A stretch of 64,000 bases of DNA from assembly GCF_003144095.1 (NCBI RefSeq), contig NZ_NSKH01000024.1:389198-453197 (forward strand), written 5' to 3'. Below, in pieces: positions 47,434 to 57,886 of the stretch; position 1 is the first letter of the stretch; every line of letters begins with the position of its first letter. Under the pieces are notes generated by a model that saw only the letters and a program-made list of their open reading frames with translations, was not told the DNA's origin and searched no databases. The position numbers and the translations under genes were made by a program. This DNA comes from Streptomyces sp. ICBB 8177 (GTDB lineage: Bacteria; Actinomycetota; Actinomycetes; Streptomycetales; Streptomycetaceae).

Positions 47434-48138
47434 TCACCCATAGGTGTCACCCGGTCCCGTGCTGCCCGGGGCACGCAAGCGACCATAGGTACGGGTGGGG
47501 CCGGTGGGACCAAGGACCCTGATCAGCTTCACCGTGCCGTGGCCGAGATCCGCGTTGAGCCGGGCGACCAGCTGCGGGGCGAGCAGCCGCAGCTGGGTGG
47601 CCCACGCCGTCGCGTCGCACCGCACCGTCAGCACCCGCTCGCCTTCGTCGTAGCTCTCCGGCTCGCAGTGCTTGGCCACCTCGTCCCCCACGATCTGCGG
47701 CCAGCGGCCCATCACACCGCCGACCGCCGCCGGGGCCTCCCAGCCGCGTTCGGTGATCAGGCGGCTGATGGCGGCGCCCAGCGGGAGCGGATCGCGTCCG
47801 TCGGCGCGCGCTCCGGAGCGCAGACCGCCGCGCCGGGCCTGCCGGCGTTCCTGGGCGGCGGCGCCGCGGGCCCGGGCCTGCTCCTTGGCGGCGCGCAGGG
47901 CGACGCGGGCGAGGTCGACGCCGGACAGGGGGGCGCCGGCGCCGGGGACCGACGCGGGAGTGGGCGCGGGGCCGGGGCCGGATGCGGGGCCCGGGCCCGG
48001 TCGGGAGCCGGATGCGGGGCCCGGGCCCGGTCGGGAGCCGGATGCGGGGCCCGGGCCCGGTCGGGAGCCGGATGCGGGGCCCGGGCCGGGGCCGGGGCCG
48101 GATGCGCCGGGGCCGTCGGAGTGCTGCCGTCCGGTCAT
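47434..48138 (-). CDS. DciA-like (DUF721) protein
   Basis: 234 residues. The first ~60 residues are a Pro/Gly/Ala/Ser repeat with 10-residue units ([10 protein letters not shown], three near-identical copies). A linker then leads to the DUF721 domain (about 110-215, [40 protein letters not shown]). DciA proteins load the replicative helicase DnaB in bacteria lacking DnaC, matching the location beside recF, dnaN and dnaA. Its ATG overlaps the recF stop (ATGA). The repeat is encoded by 30-bp DNA units that could expand or shrink. Confidence 0.88.
   Translation of the reverse strand: MTGRQHSDGPGASGPGPGPGPASGSRPGPGPASGSRPGPGPASGSRPGPGPASGPGPAPTPASVPGAGAPLSGVDLARVALRAAKEQARARGAAAQERRQARRGGLRSGARADGRDPLPLGAAISRLITERGWEAPAAVGGVMGRWPQIVGDEVAKHCEPESYDEGERVLTVRCDATAWATQLRLLAPQLVARLNADLGHGTVKLIRVLGPTGPTRTYGRLRAPGSTGPGDTYG
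47980..48099. repeat. 30-bp tandem repeat in the DciA-like gene
   Basis: Units begin at 47980, 48010, 48040 and 48070. The first three are identical (GGATGCGGGGCCCGGGCCCG and so on) and the fourth diverges at its end. Because 30 is a multiple of three, changes in copy number keep the reading frame. Confidence 0.9.
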
Positions 48139-49274
48139 ACGCGTTCCACCTCGCCGCCCGCGACCCGGAAGCGTGCCCCGGACAACGCCCCGGGCACGTC
48201 GTCGTCGACCGCCGCCGTCACCAGCACCTGCTCGCCCGGAGCCACCAGTTCCGCCAGCCGGTCCCTGCGCCGGGCGTCAAGCTCGGCGAAGACGTCGTCC
48301 AGTATCAGCACCGGTTCGCCGCCCGCGCGTTCGCCGTCGGCGCGCAGCAGCTCGTACGAGGCGAGCCGCAGTGCCAGCGCGTACGACCAGGACTCGCCGT
48401 GGCTCGCGTACCCCTTGGCGGGCAACTCGCCCAGTTTCAGCAGCAGGTCGTCGCGGTGCGGCCCGACCAGCGTGACCCCGCGCTCGATCTCCTGCTTGCG
48501 CGCCCCCTCCAGCGCGGTGATCAGCGCCTCGTACAGCTCCTCGCGCGAGCGCGCCTGGCCGGTCTCACTGGACGGGCGGTAGTCCAGGCCCACCGGGCCG
48601 CCGCCGGGGGCCAGTTGCTCGTACGCCTTGTCGGTCAGCGGTTCCAGGCCCGCGACGAGGTCGAGCCGCTGGGCGAGCAACTCCGCGCCGTGGCGCGCCA
48701 GATGCTGGTCCCACACGTCCAGCGTGGACAGGTCCGCCCCGCGTCCGCCGCCGTGCCTGCGGGCCAGCGCGGCGGACTTCAGCAGGGTGTTGCGCTGCCG
48801 CAGCACCCGCTCGTAGTCCTGCCGCACCCCCGCCATCCGCGGCGCGCGCAGGGTGACCAGCTCGTCGAGGAACCGGCGGCGCTCGCCGGGATCGCCCTTG
48901 ACCAGCGCCAGGTCCTCCGGCGCGAACAGCACGGTGCGCACGATCCCCAGCACGTCGCGCGGGCGCACCTGCGAGGAGCGGTTGATCCGGGCGCGGTTGG
49001 CGCGGCCAGGGTTGATCTCCAGTTCGACCAGCTGCTGCCGGTCCTCGTGGGTCACGGCGGCACGCACCACCGCGCGTTCCGCGCCCATGCGCACCAGCGG
49101 GGCGTCCGAGGCGACCCGGTGGCTGCCGAGGGTCGCCAGGTAGCCGACGGCCTCGACGAGGTTGGTCTTGCCCTGGCCGTTGGGACCCACGAACGCGGTG
49201 ACGCCCGGGTCGAGCGGGACCTCGACCCGGGCGTAGGAACGGAAGTCGGCGAGCGAGAGGTGCGCTACGTGCAT
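48135..49274 (-). CDS. recF: DNA replication and repair protein RecF
   Basis: 379 residues. SMC-like ATPase: Walker [11 protein letters not shown] (Lys36), [10 protein letters not shown] loop, signature and Walker B near the C-terminus ([18 protein letters not shown]). RecF loads RecA at gaps with RecO and RecR. ATG start at 49274 ([20 protein letters not shown]). It is followed by the overlapping DciA-like gene and preceded by gnd, as is usual in Streptomyces. Confidence 0.97.
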   Translation of the reverse strand: MHVAHLSLADFRSYARVEVPLDPGVTAFVGPNGQGKTNLVEAVGYLATLGSHRVASDAPLVRMGAERAVVRAAVTHEDRQQLVELEINPGRANRARINRSSQVRPRDVLGIVRTVLFAPEDLALVKGDPGERRRFLDELVTLRAPRMAGVRQDYERVLRQRNTLLKSAALARRHGGGRGADLSTLDVWDQHLARHGAELLAQRLDLVAGLEPLTDKAYEQLAPGGGPVGLDYRPSSETGQARSREELYEALITALEGARKQEIERGVTLVGPHRDDLLLKLGELPAKGYASHGESWSYALALRLASYELLRADGERAGGEPVLILDDVFAELDARRRDRLAELVAPGEQVLVTAAVDDDVPGALSGARFRVAGGEVERV

Positions 49275-49343
49275 CGCGTGCGGTGGCTCCGGCGAAGTGG
49301 CCGGCGCCGGCCTCCTGTTCCTCTCGACCTGCCTGCGGCGTGA

Positions 49344-50234
49344 CTACTTGGCCTTGTCCGCGCTGGCCTCGACCGCGTGACCGCCGAACTGGTTGCGCAG
49401 CGCCGCGACCATCTTCATCGACGGCGAGTCGTCCTGCCGCGAGGAGAAGCGGGCGAACAGCGACGCGGTGATCGCCGGCAGCGGCACCGCGTGGTCGATG
49501 GCCGCCTCGACCGTCCAGCGGCCCTCCCCGGAGTCCTGCGCGAAGCCGCGCAGCTTCTCCAGGTGCTCGTCGTCGTCCAGCGCGTTGACCGCGAGGTCCA
49601 GCAGCCAGGAGCGGATGACGGTGCCCTCCCGCCAGGAACGGAAGACCTCGCGCACGTCGGTGACCGAGTCGACGGCCTCCAGCAGCTCCCAGCCCTCGGC
49701 GTACGCCTGCATCATCGCGTACTCGATGCCGTTGTGGACCATCTTGGCGAAGTGGCCGGCGCCGACCTTGCCCGCGTGCACCGAGCCGAAGTCGCCCTCG
49801 GGCTTGAGCGCGTCGAAGATCGGCTGGACCTTCGCCACGTTCTCCGGGTCGCCGCCGTACATCAGGGCGTAGCCGTTCTGCAGGCCCCAGACGCCGCCGG
49901 AGACACCGCAGTCGACGAAACCGATGCCGCGTTCGGCCAGCTCCGCCGCGTGCTTCTCGTCGTCCGTCCAGCGGGAGTTGCCGCCGTCGACCACGACGTC
50001 GCCGGGGGACAGCAACTGGCCGAGCTCGTCGATCGTCGCCTGGGTGGGCTCGCCCGCCGGGACCATCACCCACACCACCCGCGGGCCCTGCAACGCGTCC
50101 ACCAGCGCCTTGAGGCTGGGGACGTCGGCGAGGTCCTGGTTGCGGTCGTACCCGACGACGGTGTGGCCGGCGCGGCGGATGCGCTCGCGCATGTTGCCGC
50201 CCATCTTGCCGAGACCGATGAGACCGAGCTCCAT
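49344..50234 (-). CDS. gnd: 6-phosphogluconate dehydrogenase, decarboxylating (short form)
   Basis: 296 residues, ATG at 50234 (AAGGATC upstream; a GTG lies one codon earlier). Rossmann motif GLIGLGKMGGNM (4-15), NADP/NAD loop at YDRNQDLADV, substrate motif CGVSGGVWGLQNGYALMYGG and the catalytic Lys/His region HFAKMVHNGIEYAMMQAYAE. It is the ~300-residue class, often NAD-preferring, rather than the 470-residue class. It makes ribulose-5-phosphate and reducing power. It sits between recF and dnaN, a metabolic gene in a replication cluster, as in other Streptomyces. Confidence 0.96.
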   Translation of the reverse strand: MELGLIGLGKMGGNMRERIRRAGHTVVGYDRNQDLADVPSLKALVDALQGPRVVWVMVPAGEPTQATIDELGQLLSPGDVVVDGGNSRWTDDEKHAAELAERGIGFVDCGVSGGVWGLQNGYALMYGGDPENVAKVQPIFDALKPEGDFGSVHAGKVGAGHFAKMVHNGIEYAMMQAYAEGWELLEAVDSVTDVREVFRSWREGTVIRSWLLDLAVNALDDDEHLEKLRGFAQDSGEGRWTVEAAIDHAVPLPAITASLFARFSSRQDDSPSMKMVAALRNQFGGHAVEASADKAK

Positions 50235-50394
50235 CACTGATCCTTCGTTCGATGCGTGCCTGACCGTAGGTCCGAGCCTACGTCCCGGCCCGGCGCCGGG
50301 CGCGGCGGACGGTGCGACCGGTGCCGGGCCGGGACGCGGGGGCCGCGACAGCCGGGGCGGCGGGGAGCCGGGGAGGGGCGGGCGTGGGCCCCTA

Positions 50395-51525
50395 TCAGCC
50401 CGACAGGCGCACCGGCATGATCAGGTACTTGTACGCGTCGTCCGCCTCGGTGTCGATCGCGGGGCGGCCGCTGAGCAGCGCGGGCTTGGTCGAGGTGGTG
50501 AACGACAGCTGCGCGACCGGGGAGTCGATGGCGCTCAGACCGTCCAGCAGGAAGGTGGGGTTGAACGCGATCGAGATGTCGTCGCCCTCCAGCTGGGCGT
50601 CGACCCTTTCCACAGCCTGTGCGTCGTCGCTGGAACCGGCCTCCAGGGTCAGCACGCCTGTGGAGAAGCTCAGCCGGATCGGGGTGTTGCGCTCGGCGAC
50701 CAGCGCGACGCGCTTGACGGCCTCCACGAACGGCGCGGTCTCGATCACCGCGACCGAGGCGAACTCGGTCGGGAACAGCGTGCGGTACTTGGGCAGGTCG
50801 CCTTCGAGCAGACGGGTCGTGGTGCGGCGGCCGGCGCCCTCGAAGCCGATCAGGCCCTCGCCCTGGCCCGCTCCGGCCAGCGCGAGCGAGACGGTGTCGC
50901 CGCTGGTCAGGGCCTTGGCGGTGTCCAGCAGGGTCTTGGCCGGGACCAGCGCGACGGCCGAGATGTCCGGCACCTCGGGCTTCCACAGGAACTCGCGGAC
51001 GGCGAACCGGTAGCGGTCGGTGGCGGCCAGCGTGACGGTGTCGCCCTCGATCTCGATGCGGACACCGGTGAGCACCGGCAGGGTGTCGTCGCGGCCGGCG
51101 GCGACGGCGACCTGGGAGACGGCGGCGGCGAAGACCTCACCGGGGACGGAACCGGAGGCGGTCGGCATCTGCGGAAGGGCCGGGTACTCCTCCACAGGCA
51201 GGGTGTGGAGTGTGAATCGCGAGCTGCCGCAGACCACGGTGACCCGCACGCCGTCGGTGGAGATCTCCACAGGCCTGTTGGGAAGTGCCCGCGAGATGTC
51301 GGCGAGCAGGCGGCCGGAGACGAGGACGGTGCCCTCCTCGTCGATCTCCGCGTCGACGGAGACCCGGGCCGAGACCTCGTAGTCGAAGGCCGACAGGCTC
51401 AGCTGGCCGTCCTCGGCCTTCAGCAGCAGTCCGGCGAGGACCGGGGCCGGAGGGCGGGCGGGGAGACTCCGGGCTGCCCAGGCCACTGCATCCGCGAGTA
51501 CGTCGCGCTCCACCCGGAACTTCAC
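50395..51525 (-). CDS. dnaN: DNA polymerase III sliding clamp (beta subunit)
   Basis: 376 residues, three repeated clamp domains. MKFRVERDVLADAVAWAARS at the start, PVLAGLLLKAEDGQLSLSAF in domain I, and the C-terminal YLIMPVRLSG that closes the partner-binding pocket. As a dimer it encircles DNA and tethers polymerase. It is separated from gnd by 157 bp and from dnaA by the 1063-bp oriC spacer, reading in the same direction as dnaA. Confidence 0.98.
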   Translation of the reverse strand: MKFRVERDVLADAVAWAARSLPARPPAPVLAGLLLKAEDGQLSLSAFDYEVSARVSVDAEIDEEGTVLVSGRLLADISRALPNRPVEISTDGVRVTVVCGSSRFTLHTLPVEEYPALPQMPTASGSVPGEVFAAAVSQVAVAAGRDDTLPVLTGVRIEIEGDTVTLAATDRYRFAVREFLWKPEVPDISAVALVPAKTLLDTAKALTSGDTVSLALAGAGQGEGLIGFEGAGRRTTTRLLEGDLPKYRTLFPTEFASVAVIETAPFVEAVKRVALVAERNTPIRLSFSTGVLTLEAGSSDDAQAVERVDAQLEGDDISIAFNPTFLLDGLSAIDSPVAQLSFTTSTKPALLSGRPAIDTEADDAYKYLIMPVRLSG

Positions 51526-51659
51526 CGGAACCGCCTCCTGCTGTTTCTGGCTTGCTGGCTGTCTGTACCGACCGTCCTCACGGCCATCTGCCGGAGAACA
51601 GTCTGACGCACGCCACTGACATCAGGTGCGGGTTGGGTCAAGCCGGGACCTCGGGTCGC

Positions 51660-52245
51660 GGCGAGCTCGCGGCCCGGTTGTGCACAGGCCCGACTTCGAT
51701 CTTGCTCGCTCGCTCTCTACGTGTAGTCGTAGTAATAGGGGGTGTGGATACCGTGGATAACCGGTTCCTGCCCAGGTCAGAGGCGATTTTTTATCCACCG
51801 CGCCTGTGGGTGGAGCCGGTGGACAACCCGGCCCCGCTGTGGACGGCCGGAAGTTGTGCACACCCGATGCACAGGTGACCCGGGGTTCTCCCCAGACTCG
51901 TCCCCAGGAATACCCACGTTGTCCCCAGGCCAATCCAGCACCTTGGTGTGACGCCTTTCACTCCATCCGGCGACGGGACCCGTTTCGTTGCCGAACAGTG
52001 GACAGAGCTGTGGAGAAGCTGTTCATAACTCCGGTCCGCCTGTGGGCGAGCAGTGGACAACCGCGAACCGCCTTGGTGGGCACGGTCGTTGTCCACAGTC
52101 TGTGGAGGAGGGTTAACCACATTTCCACACCCTTCTGACCAGCGGTGACGATCTTCCGGCGGACACCGCTGTGGAGAGATTCGGGACAACTCCGCTCTCC
52201 CCAGGCTGTGGACAGCGGGTGCGCCCGGATTCTGTGGACGAGGGG
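51660..52245. other. oriC: Chromosomal replication origin oriC
   Basis: About 16 DnaA-box-like 9-mers in both directions. They begin at 51678, 51743, 51752, 51791, 51818, 51838, 51854, 51919, 52009, 52052, 52089, 52101, 52121, 52170, 52207 and 52233. Only 52089 is an exact TTGTCCACA; most others differ at one or two positions, as in known Streptomyces origins, where many weak boxes act together. Less GC-rich stretches at 51710-51760 and 51785-51796 are candidates for unwinding. The location between dnaN and dnaA is the standard one. Confidence 0.95.
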
Positions 52246-52523
52246 TGCTCTGACCTGCGGATTCGAACAGAGGCCTGGCGGCCCTGGAGGTTCTGGCGGG
52301 CCTTCGGAGGCGCGGAGGGAGGCGGGATGGAGCGGGGAGGCGGGGCCGGGGGTGCCGTCTTCAGGTGCCCCGTCGTCCTCAGAAGCCGCGCCCGCTGTCC
52401 TCAGGCCACGCCGTCCTCTGGCACTCAGGCACGGTTGCCGCCGTGCTCGGGGCGCCAGGCGGACCTCAGGCGCCACCGGGCAGGCCTCACGCGCGGGCGG
52501 CGCCGTCCCGACCCTCAAAACGA

Positions 52524-52561
52524 CTGTGGGCGTGGGGAGGAAGTCCTCCTCACGCCCACAG
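52524..52561 (-). terminator. Terminator of dnaA
   Basis: 18-bp stem with one G-U pair (52524-52541 with 52544-52561), 27 bp past the dnaA stop; on the minus strand it runs into TCGTTTTGAG. It insulates oriC from dnaA read-through. Confidence 0.9.
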
Positions 52562-52588
52562 GCAGGTCCGGCCCGGCGGGCCGGACGG

Positions 52589-54538
52589 CTAGCTCTTGAT
52601 GCGGTTGGTCAGCTCCGTGACCTGGTTGTAGATGGAACGCCGCTCCGCCATCAGCGCGCGGATCTTGCGGTCCGCGTGCATCACCGTCGTGTGGTCGCGG
52701 CCCCCGAACAGCGCGCCGATCTTCGGCAGCGACAGGTCGGTCAGCTCGCGGCACAGGTACATCGCGATCTGCCGCGCGGTCACCAGCACCCGGCTGCGGG
52801 ACGACCCGCACAGGTCGTCCACCGTCAGCCCGAAGTACGCGGCCGTCTCCGCCATGATCGCGTTGCCGGTGATCTCGGGCACCGCGTCCTCGCCGCCGGG
52901 GATCAGGTCCTTCAGGACGATCTCCGTCAACTGCAGGTCCACCGGCTGCCGGTTGAGGCTCGCGAAGGCGGTCACCCGGATCAACGCGCCCTCCAGCTCG
53001 CGGATGTTGCGCGAGATCCGTGACGCGATGAACTCCAGTACCTCCGGCGGCGCGTTCAGCTGCTCCTGCACCGCCTTCTTGCGCAGGATCGCGATCCGGG
53101 TCTCCAGCTCGGGCGGCTGGACGTCGGTGATCAGGCCCCACTCGAAGCGGTTGCGCAGCCGGTCCTCCAGGGTGACCAGCTGCTTGGGCGGCCGGTCGGA
53201 GGAGAGCACGATCTGCTTGTTCGCGTTGTGCAGGGTGTTGAAGGTGTGGAAGAACTCCTCCTGCGTCGACTCCTTCTGCGCCAGGAACTGGATGTCGTCG
53301 ACGAGCAGGATGTCCATCTCGCGGTAGCGCTTGCGGAAGGTGTCGCCCTTGCCGTCGCGGATGGAGTTGATGAACTCGTTGGTGAACTCCTCCGAGCTGA
53401 CGTACCGCACCCGGGTGCCCGGGTAGAGGCTGCGCGCGTAGTGGCCGATGGCGTGCAGCAGGTGCGTCTTGCCCAGACCGGACTCGCCGTAGATGAACAG
53501 CGGGTTGTACGCCTTGGCCGGCGCCTCGGCGACCGCGACCGCGGCGGCGTGCGCGAAGCGGTTCGAGGCGCCGATGACGAAGGTGTCGAAGAGGTACTTC
53601 GGGTTCAGCCGCGCGGTCGGCTCACCGGGGCCCGGCGCGGGCGCGGGCTGCGCGGCCAGCGGACCGGGGGCGCCGCTGGGGGCGGGCAACGGGGGCTGCT
53701 CGCCGGGGCGCACGCCGCCGCCGGGGCGTTCCGGGAGCTGGTGCGGCTGCGACTGCGGGTAGCCGGACTGCCGGCCGTAGCCGGGCTCGGCGTACTCGTC
53801 CCGCTTGTACGCGTCGCGATCGTCCCGCTTGCCGTAGTCCTTGCCGTACTCCTTGCGCGGTCCGGGCGGCGTGGCGTTCCCGTACGGATCGCGGCCGTCG
53901 AACCCGTCGTGCAGCGGCTGCTGCCAGTCGCCGGAGTCCCTGTGACCGCGGCCGTGACCGTGGTCCTGGCCGCGACCGGGACCCTGTCCGGCAGGGCCTG
54001 AGGGGCCCCCTGGGCCGCCGCCGACCGCTCCGCCGCCGTACGGGTCCGCCCCGCCGGGGCGCGGCCAGGCACCGGGCAGCTCGCGGCCACCCGGATAGTC
54101 GGGGTAGGCGCGCCGCATCGTGGGCTCGTCGTCACCGGCCCGCCCGTAGTCGTCGTACTCGGGCCGCTGCTCGCGTCGCTGTTCCCCGTAGGACGGCGGC
54201 GCGGACGCCTGCTGCGGCACGGGGGCCGTGCGCTGCGGGGCGGGCGCGGGCGCCGACGCACCGGGGTCGGCGCTGGAGTCGACGGTGATCGCGATCCTGA
54301 TCGGACGGCCGAACTCGCGGCCCAGTCCCTCGGTGATCACGTCAAGCAGCCGGCCCTCCAGCACGCCCTTGGCGTACTCGTTGGGCGCGGCCAGCAGCGC
54401 GGTGTCGGCGACCAGGGCGAGCGCCTGGCAGGCGTTGAGCCAGCGCCGGTCCTTGGCCTCGACCCCCTGGCCGTCGGCGAGGAGCTGTTCGAGCACCCGC
54501 GGCCACACTGCGGCAAGATCGGCAGTCACATCGGCCAC
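52589..54538 (-). CDS. dnaA: Chromosomal replication initiator DnaA
   Basis: 649 residues from the GTG at 54538, the length typical of Streptomyces DnaA. Domain I (about 1-90), a very long Gly/Pro/Asp/Tyr-rich domain II (about 95-300), AAA+ domain III (Walker [12 protein letters not shown], Walker [11 protein letters not shown]) and domain IV with the DnaA-box signature [15 protein letters not shown]. It binds oriC boxes and melts the origin. In-frame codons upstream of 54538 lie in the leader and are not expected to be used. A DnaA box at 54739 suggests autoregulation. Confidence 0.97.
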   Translation of the reverse strand: MADVTADLAAVWPRVLEQLLADGQGVEAKDRRWLNACQALALVADTALLAAPNEYAKGVLEGRLLDVITEGLGREFGRPIRIAITVDSSADPGASAPAPAPQRTAPVPQQASAPPSYGEQRREQRPEYDDYGRAGDDEPTMRRAYPDYPGGRELPGAWPRPGGADPYGGGAVGGGPGGPSGPAGQGPGRGQDHGHGRGHRDSGDWQQPLHDGFDGRDPYGNATPPGPRKEYGKDYGKRDDRDAYKRDEYAEPGYGRQSGYPQSQPHQLPERPGGGVRPGEQPPLPAPSGAPGPLAAQPAPAPGPGEPTARLNPKYLFDTFVIGASNRFAHAAAVAVAEAPAKAYNPLFIYGESGLGKTHLLHAIGHYARSLYPGTRVRYVSSEEFTNEFINSIRDGKGDTFRKRYREMDILLVDDIQFLAQKESTQEEFFHTFNTLHNANKQIVLSSDRPPKQLVTLEDRLRNRFEWGLITDVQPPELETRIAILRKKAVQEQLNAPPEVLEFIASRISRNIRELEGALIRVTAFASLNRQPVDLQLTEIVLKDLIPGGEDAVPEITGNAIMAETAAYFGLTVDDLCGSSRSRVLVTARQIAMYLCRELTDLSLPKIGALFGGRDHTTVMHADRKIRALMAERRSIYNQVTELTNRIKS

Positions 54539-55037
54539 AGTGCACGCTCTCTCGATCGGTCGGTGGGGTGGGCGGTCGGCTCTCGGTCGGGGCGGGCACC
54601 GGCTCCGCCCCTGGCACCCTGGCGTCCTTGGCCTCCCACGAAGGTGTGATTCCTGGGATGTGCGGGAAAGATGCCGGGTTGGGTCGGAGTTACTGGGTTC
54701 GGCCACGGTAGTCAGCGCCGCGTACGTGGTTCAAGTCGTTGTCCACAGGGTGTGTACAAATGTGCCATGCCCGGGCGGGGTGTGGTTCGGTGGGAGGGGT
54801 CGGCGCGTCGCGCCCTCCGGCGCGGTTTGACCGGATGGCGTAGCCCCGCGTACCGTGGCGAGGTCGAGTTGTCGATGGCTGCTGCCGCCTGCCTTACGAA
54901 GGGCACAGACCACCTCGAGTGGCTGGATCAGCGGTGCACCTAGGGCGTATCGCGAGACTTCGTGGGCGCACGGTGACAGCCAAGCGACGCCCCACGCCCG
55001 TCTCGACCGAGACGACAAGCATTCCTGGAGTCCCCGA
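54539..55037. promoter_or_regulatory. Divergent dnaA-rpmH promoter region
   Basis: 499 bp between dnaA (minus) and rpmH (plus). No gene is present. It holds an exact DnaA box (54739-54747) next to a TGTGTACAAATGTG patch, the least GC-rich part, which probably contains a dnaA promoter. The rpmH promoter should lie within 54850-55020; I see no textbook -35/-10 pair there. Confidence 0.65.
54739..54747 (+). promoter_or_regulatory. DnaA box in the dnaA leader
   Basis: Exact TTGTCCACA about 200 bp upstream of the dnaA start. A single strong box here fits autorepression of dnaA, which is known in Streptomyces. Confidence 0.7.
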
Positions 55038-55175
55038 GTGAGCAAGCGCACCTTCCAGCCGAACAACCGCCGCCGCGCGAAGACCCACGGCTTCCGGCTG
55101 CGCATGCGCACCCGTGCCGGTCGCGCCATCCTCGCGTCGCGCCGCAGCAAGGGCCGCGCGCGCCTGTCCGCCTGA
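55038..55175 (+). CDS. rpmH: 50S ribosomal protein L34
   Basis: 45 residues, GTG start, CTGGAG upstream. [20 protein letters not shown] and [20 protein letters not shown] are unmistakable. First gene of the rpmH-rnpA-yidD-yidC-jag-rsmG run, 18 bp before rnpA. Divergent from dnaA as in nearly all bacteria. Confidence 0.98.
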   Translation: MSKRTFQPNNRRRAKTHGFRLRMRTRAGRAILASRRSKGRARLSA

Positions 55176-55193
55176 GTTCGCACGGGTCATGCT

Positions 55194-55571
55194 GTGCTGC
55201 CCACCGAGAACCGGCTGAGGCGGCGCCAGGACTTCGCGACCGCGGTACGACGCGGGCGCCGGGCCGGACGCCCGCTGCTCGTCGTGCACCTGCGAGAAGG
55301 TCAGACCACGGACCCGCACGCTACGGGGGGGAGTGCTCCCCCGGCGCGTGCGGGTTTCGTCGTGAGCAAGGCCGTCGGCGGTGCCGTCCAGCGCAACCTG
55401 GTCAAGCGGCGCCTGCGGCATCTCGTGCGCGATCGGCTCTCCGCGCTGCCCGCGGGTAGCCTGGTGGTGGTACGGGCACTGCCAGGCGCCGGTACCGCGG
55501 ATCACACAGCCCTGGCCCGCGACCTGGACGCCGCACTGCGGCGGCTACTGGGGGGAGGGGGCGTGAAATGA
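55194..55571 (+). CDS. rnpA: Ribonuclease P protein component
   Basis: 125 residues, GTG start. [20 protein letters not shown] at the N-terminus and the RNA-binding RNR motif [20 protein letters not shown]. It assists RNase P RNA in 5' maturation of tRNAs. The end overlaps yidD by 4 bp (ATGA). The central ~18 residues ([18 protein letters not shown]) form a small insertion. Confidence 0.97.
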   Translation: MLPTENRLRRRQDFATAVRRGRRAGRPLLVVHLREGQTTDPHATGGSAPPARAGFVVSKAVGGAVQRNLVKRRLRHLVRDRLSALPAGSLVVVRALPGAGTADHTALARDLDAALRRLLGGGGVK

Positions 55572-55900
55572 AGTATCCGTTGATGTGGCTGATCAAGCTG
55601 TACCAGTGGACCATCAGCCCGCTCCTCGGGCCGGTCTGCAAGTACTACCCCTCCTGTTCCCACTACGGGTACCAGGCCATCGCCACGCACGGGGCGGTGA
55701 AGGGCACGGCCCTGACCGTCTGGCGCATCCTGCGATGCAACCCGTGGTCCCTCGGCGGCGTGGATCACGTGCCGCCCCGCAAACGCCCGCCGTGGCACGC
55801 TCGGCTTCGCCAAGCCCTGCGGAAGACACCCAGCGGCCAGCCGGCCGCCGGCGCCGACCGGGCCGCCGAGACCCAGCCCACTGCCCAAGGAGCCTGTTAA
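55568..55900 (+). CDS. yidD: Membrane protein insertion efficiency factor YidD
   Basis: 110 residues. [20 protein letters not shown] with an amphipathic helix, the cysteine motif [15 protein letters not shown] and [13 protein letters not shown]. It assists YidC at the membrane. The C-terminal 35 residues are a Pro/Ala/Arg tail. Its TAA touches the yidC GTG directly. Confidence 0.96.
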   Translation: MKYPLMWLIKLYQWTISPLLGPVCKYYPSCSHYGYQAIATHGAVKGTALTVWRILRCNPWSLGGVDHVPPRKRPPWHARLRQALRKTPSGQPAAGADRAAETQPTAQGAC

Positions 55901-57088
55901 GTGGGAACGATTCTGAGTCCCCTCTACACCGCTGTTTCCTGGATCATCGTCCAGTTCCACTCGCTGTACAGCCTGGTCTTCAATCCGGACAGCGGCTGGG
56001 CGTGGGGGCTGTCCATCGTCTCGCTGGTGGTGCTGATCCGCATCTGCCTGATCCCGCTGTTCGTCAAGCAGATCAAGGCGACGCGGAACATGCAGGTGCT
56101 CCAGCCGAAGATGAAGGCGATCCAGGAGCGCTACAAGAACGACAAGCAGCGCCAGTCCGAAGAGATGATGAAGCTGTACCGGGAGTCGGGTACCAACCCG
56201 CTCTCGAGCTGCTTGCCGATCATCGTCCAGTCGCCGTTCTTCATGTCCCTGTACGGCGTGCTGCACAACATCGCCAGCGGCCACCAGGTCGGCGTGATCC
56301 ACGCGAACCTGCTGGACAGCGCGCGTAAGGCGCACATCTTCGGTGCCCCGCTGTCGGTCAAGTTCACCGACAGCGCCAGCAAGATCACCTCGCTCGGCGC
56401 CTCGGCAACCGATGTGCGGATCGTCACGATCGTCATGATCGTCCTGATGTCGGCGTCGCAGTTCTACACGCAGCGCCAGCTGATGACCAAGAACGTCGAC
56501 ATGACGGTGAAGACGCCGTTCATGCAGCAGCAGAAGATGCTGATGTACGTCTTCCCCGTGATGTTCGCCGTCTTCGGCATCAACTTCCCCGTCGGTGTCC
56601 TGGTCTACTGGCTGACCACCAACGTGTGGACCATGGGTCAGCAGATGGTCGTCATCCGCCGCAACCCCACCCCGGGCAGCATCGCGTTCAAGGAGCGCCA
56701 GGAGCGCCTGAAGGCCAAGGGCAAGCTGGCCGAGGAGCCGGCCGCCAAGGCCCGCACCGCCGAAGGCGGCCAGCCGGTCCGCCGCCAGCAGCCGAAGCGG
56801 CAGACCAAGGCCCAGCGCCAGCACTCCGGCACGACCGGTGCCCCCTCGTCCACAGGGACGTCCGGCTCCGGTGAACCGACCGCCGCGTCCTCCGGCTCGT
56901 CCGACTCCTCCGTCTCGTCTTCGTCTTCCGCTTCCGCTTCCGCCGACGGAGCCGGTACGAAGAAGGAGACGCCGGCCAAGGACGCCCCCGCCAAGGGTGC
57001 GGCCAAGCCGGGGAAGTCCTCGGGCGGCGCCAAGGGCGGCCCGCAGCGCAAGGGCCAGCAGCGGCCCAAGCACCCGTCGAAGAAGTAG
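55901..57088 (+). CDS. yidC: Membrane protein insertase YidC/Oxa1
   Basis: 395 residues, GTG start. Five-helix Oxa1 core (about 10-270): the hydrophilic-groove Arg in [34 protein letters not shown] coiled coil, [41 protein letters not shown] long Lys/Arg/Ala/Ser-rich cytoplasmic tail (about 280-395) is typical of actinobacteria and could touch ribosomes. It inserts membrane proteins alone or with SecYEG. Confidence 0.97.
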   Translation: MGTILSPLYTAVSWIIVQFHSLYSLVFNPDSGWAWGLSIVSLVVLIRICLIPLFVKQIKATRNMQVLQPKMKAIQERYKNDKQRQSEEMMKLYRESGTNPLSSCLPIIVQSPFFMSLYGVLHNIASGHQVGVIHANLLDSARKAHIFGAPLSVKFTDSASKITSLGASATDVRIVTIVMIVLMSASQFYTQRQLMTKNVDMTVKTPFMQQQKMLMYVFPVMFAVFGINFPVGVLVYWLTTNVWTMGQQMVVIRRNPTPGSIAFKERQERLKAKGKLAEEPAAKARTAEGGQPVRRQQPKRQTKAQRQHSGTTGAPSSTGTSGSGEPTAASSGSSDSSVSSSSSASASADGAGTKKETPAKDAPAKGAAKPGKSSGGAKGGPQRKGQQRPKHPSKK

Positions 57089-57208
57089 TCCGCGGCGCTC
57101 CAGCCCCCCGTGGCGCCAGTGGTACGGCGTCCGGCGGTACAGCGCACGCACGCAGGATCCGGGCGCCGGATCCGCAGCACGGATCCGCATATGGATAGGA
57201 GTCCATCC

Positions 57209-57718
57209 GTGACGGAAGGCAACACCCCCGTCGTCGAGGGCGAGGACGCCCTGACCCGCCTGGAGCAGGAAGGCGAGATCGCCGCCGACTACCTCGAAGG
57301 GCTGCTGGACATCGCCGACCTCGACGGGGACATCGACATGGACGTCGAGGGCGATCGGGCCGCCGTGTCGATCGTCGGTGACTCCACGGGCCGCGACCTG
57401 CAGAAGCTGGTCGGCCGGGACGGCGAGGTGCTGGAGGCGCTCCAGGAGCTGACCCGCCTCGCGGTGCACCGGGAGACCGGTGACCGCAGCCGCCTGATGC
57501 TGGACATCGGTGGCTTCCGGGCCCGCAAGCGTGCCGAGCTGACCGAGCTGGGCACCAAGGCGGCCCAGGATGCCAAGACCTCCGGTGAGCCGGTCAAGCT
57601 GCGGGCGATGACCCCCTTCGAACGCAAGGTCGTGCACGACGCGGTGGCGGCGGCGGGGCTGCGCAGCGAGTCGGAGGGCGAGGAGCCGCAGCGCAGGGTG
57701 GTCGTTCTTCCGGCCTGA
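57209..57718 (+). CDS. jag: Jag/KhpB family RNA-binding protein (KH and R3H)
   Basis: 169 residues from the GTG at 57209 (TAGGAG upstream). KH-like domain with LVGRDGEVLEALQELTRLAV and an R3H domain (FRARKRAELTELG and AMTPFERKVVHDAVA, RRVVVLP). It binds RNA and in other bacteria links cell-wall growth to RNA regulation with KhpA. The N-terminal Jag domain is replaced by an acidic stretch. It lies between yidC and rsmG; a strong hairpin follows. Confidence 0.94.
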   Translation: MTEGNTPVVEGEDALTRLEQEGEIAADYLEGLLDIADLDGDIDMDVEGDRAAVSIVGDSTGRDLQKLVGRDGEVLEALQELTRLAVHRETGDRSRLMLDIGGFRARKRAELTELGTKAAQDAKTSGEPVKLRAMTPFERKVVHDAVAAAGLRSESEGEEPQRRVVVLPA

Positions 57719-57769
57719 CCGCAGTACGCGGGGTCCTTGCGGGCTCCGTTCCTCATGTGAATTCCTCTA

Positions 57770-57819
57770 GGCCCCGCCTGCGGTTCGGGAAGGCTCCCGA
57801 CCACGACGCAGGCGGGGCC
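57770..57819 (+). terminator. Terminator after jag
   Basis: 13-bp stem (57770-57782 with 57807-57819) enclosing a smaller hairpin (TCGGGA with TCCCGA). It partly separates jag from rsmG. Confidence 0.75.
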
Positions 57820-57886
57820 GACACCTGTCAGCCTGGTAGTGAGCGGATTCCCTACTGCGATCCGCCGTAACCGAAGGGACGTCCCC

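Larger units (their letters stand above)
51526..52588. other. dnaA-dnaN intergenic spacer
   Basis: 1063 bp without a gene. It contains the dnaN promoter region next to 51526, the origin with its DnaA boxes (about 51660-52245), a GC-rich boxless stretch (52246-52520) with a strongly purine-rich tract at 52300-52350, and the dnaA terminator. Short open frames cross it but have no family resemblance. Confidence 0.9.

Noticed and set aside
51601-52588. Small genes in the oriC spacer
   Set aside because: Short open frames are present, but they coincide with DnaA boxes, lack binding sites and show no family resemblance.
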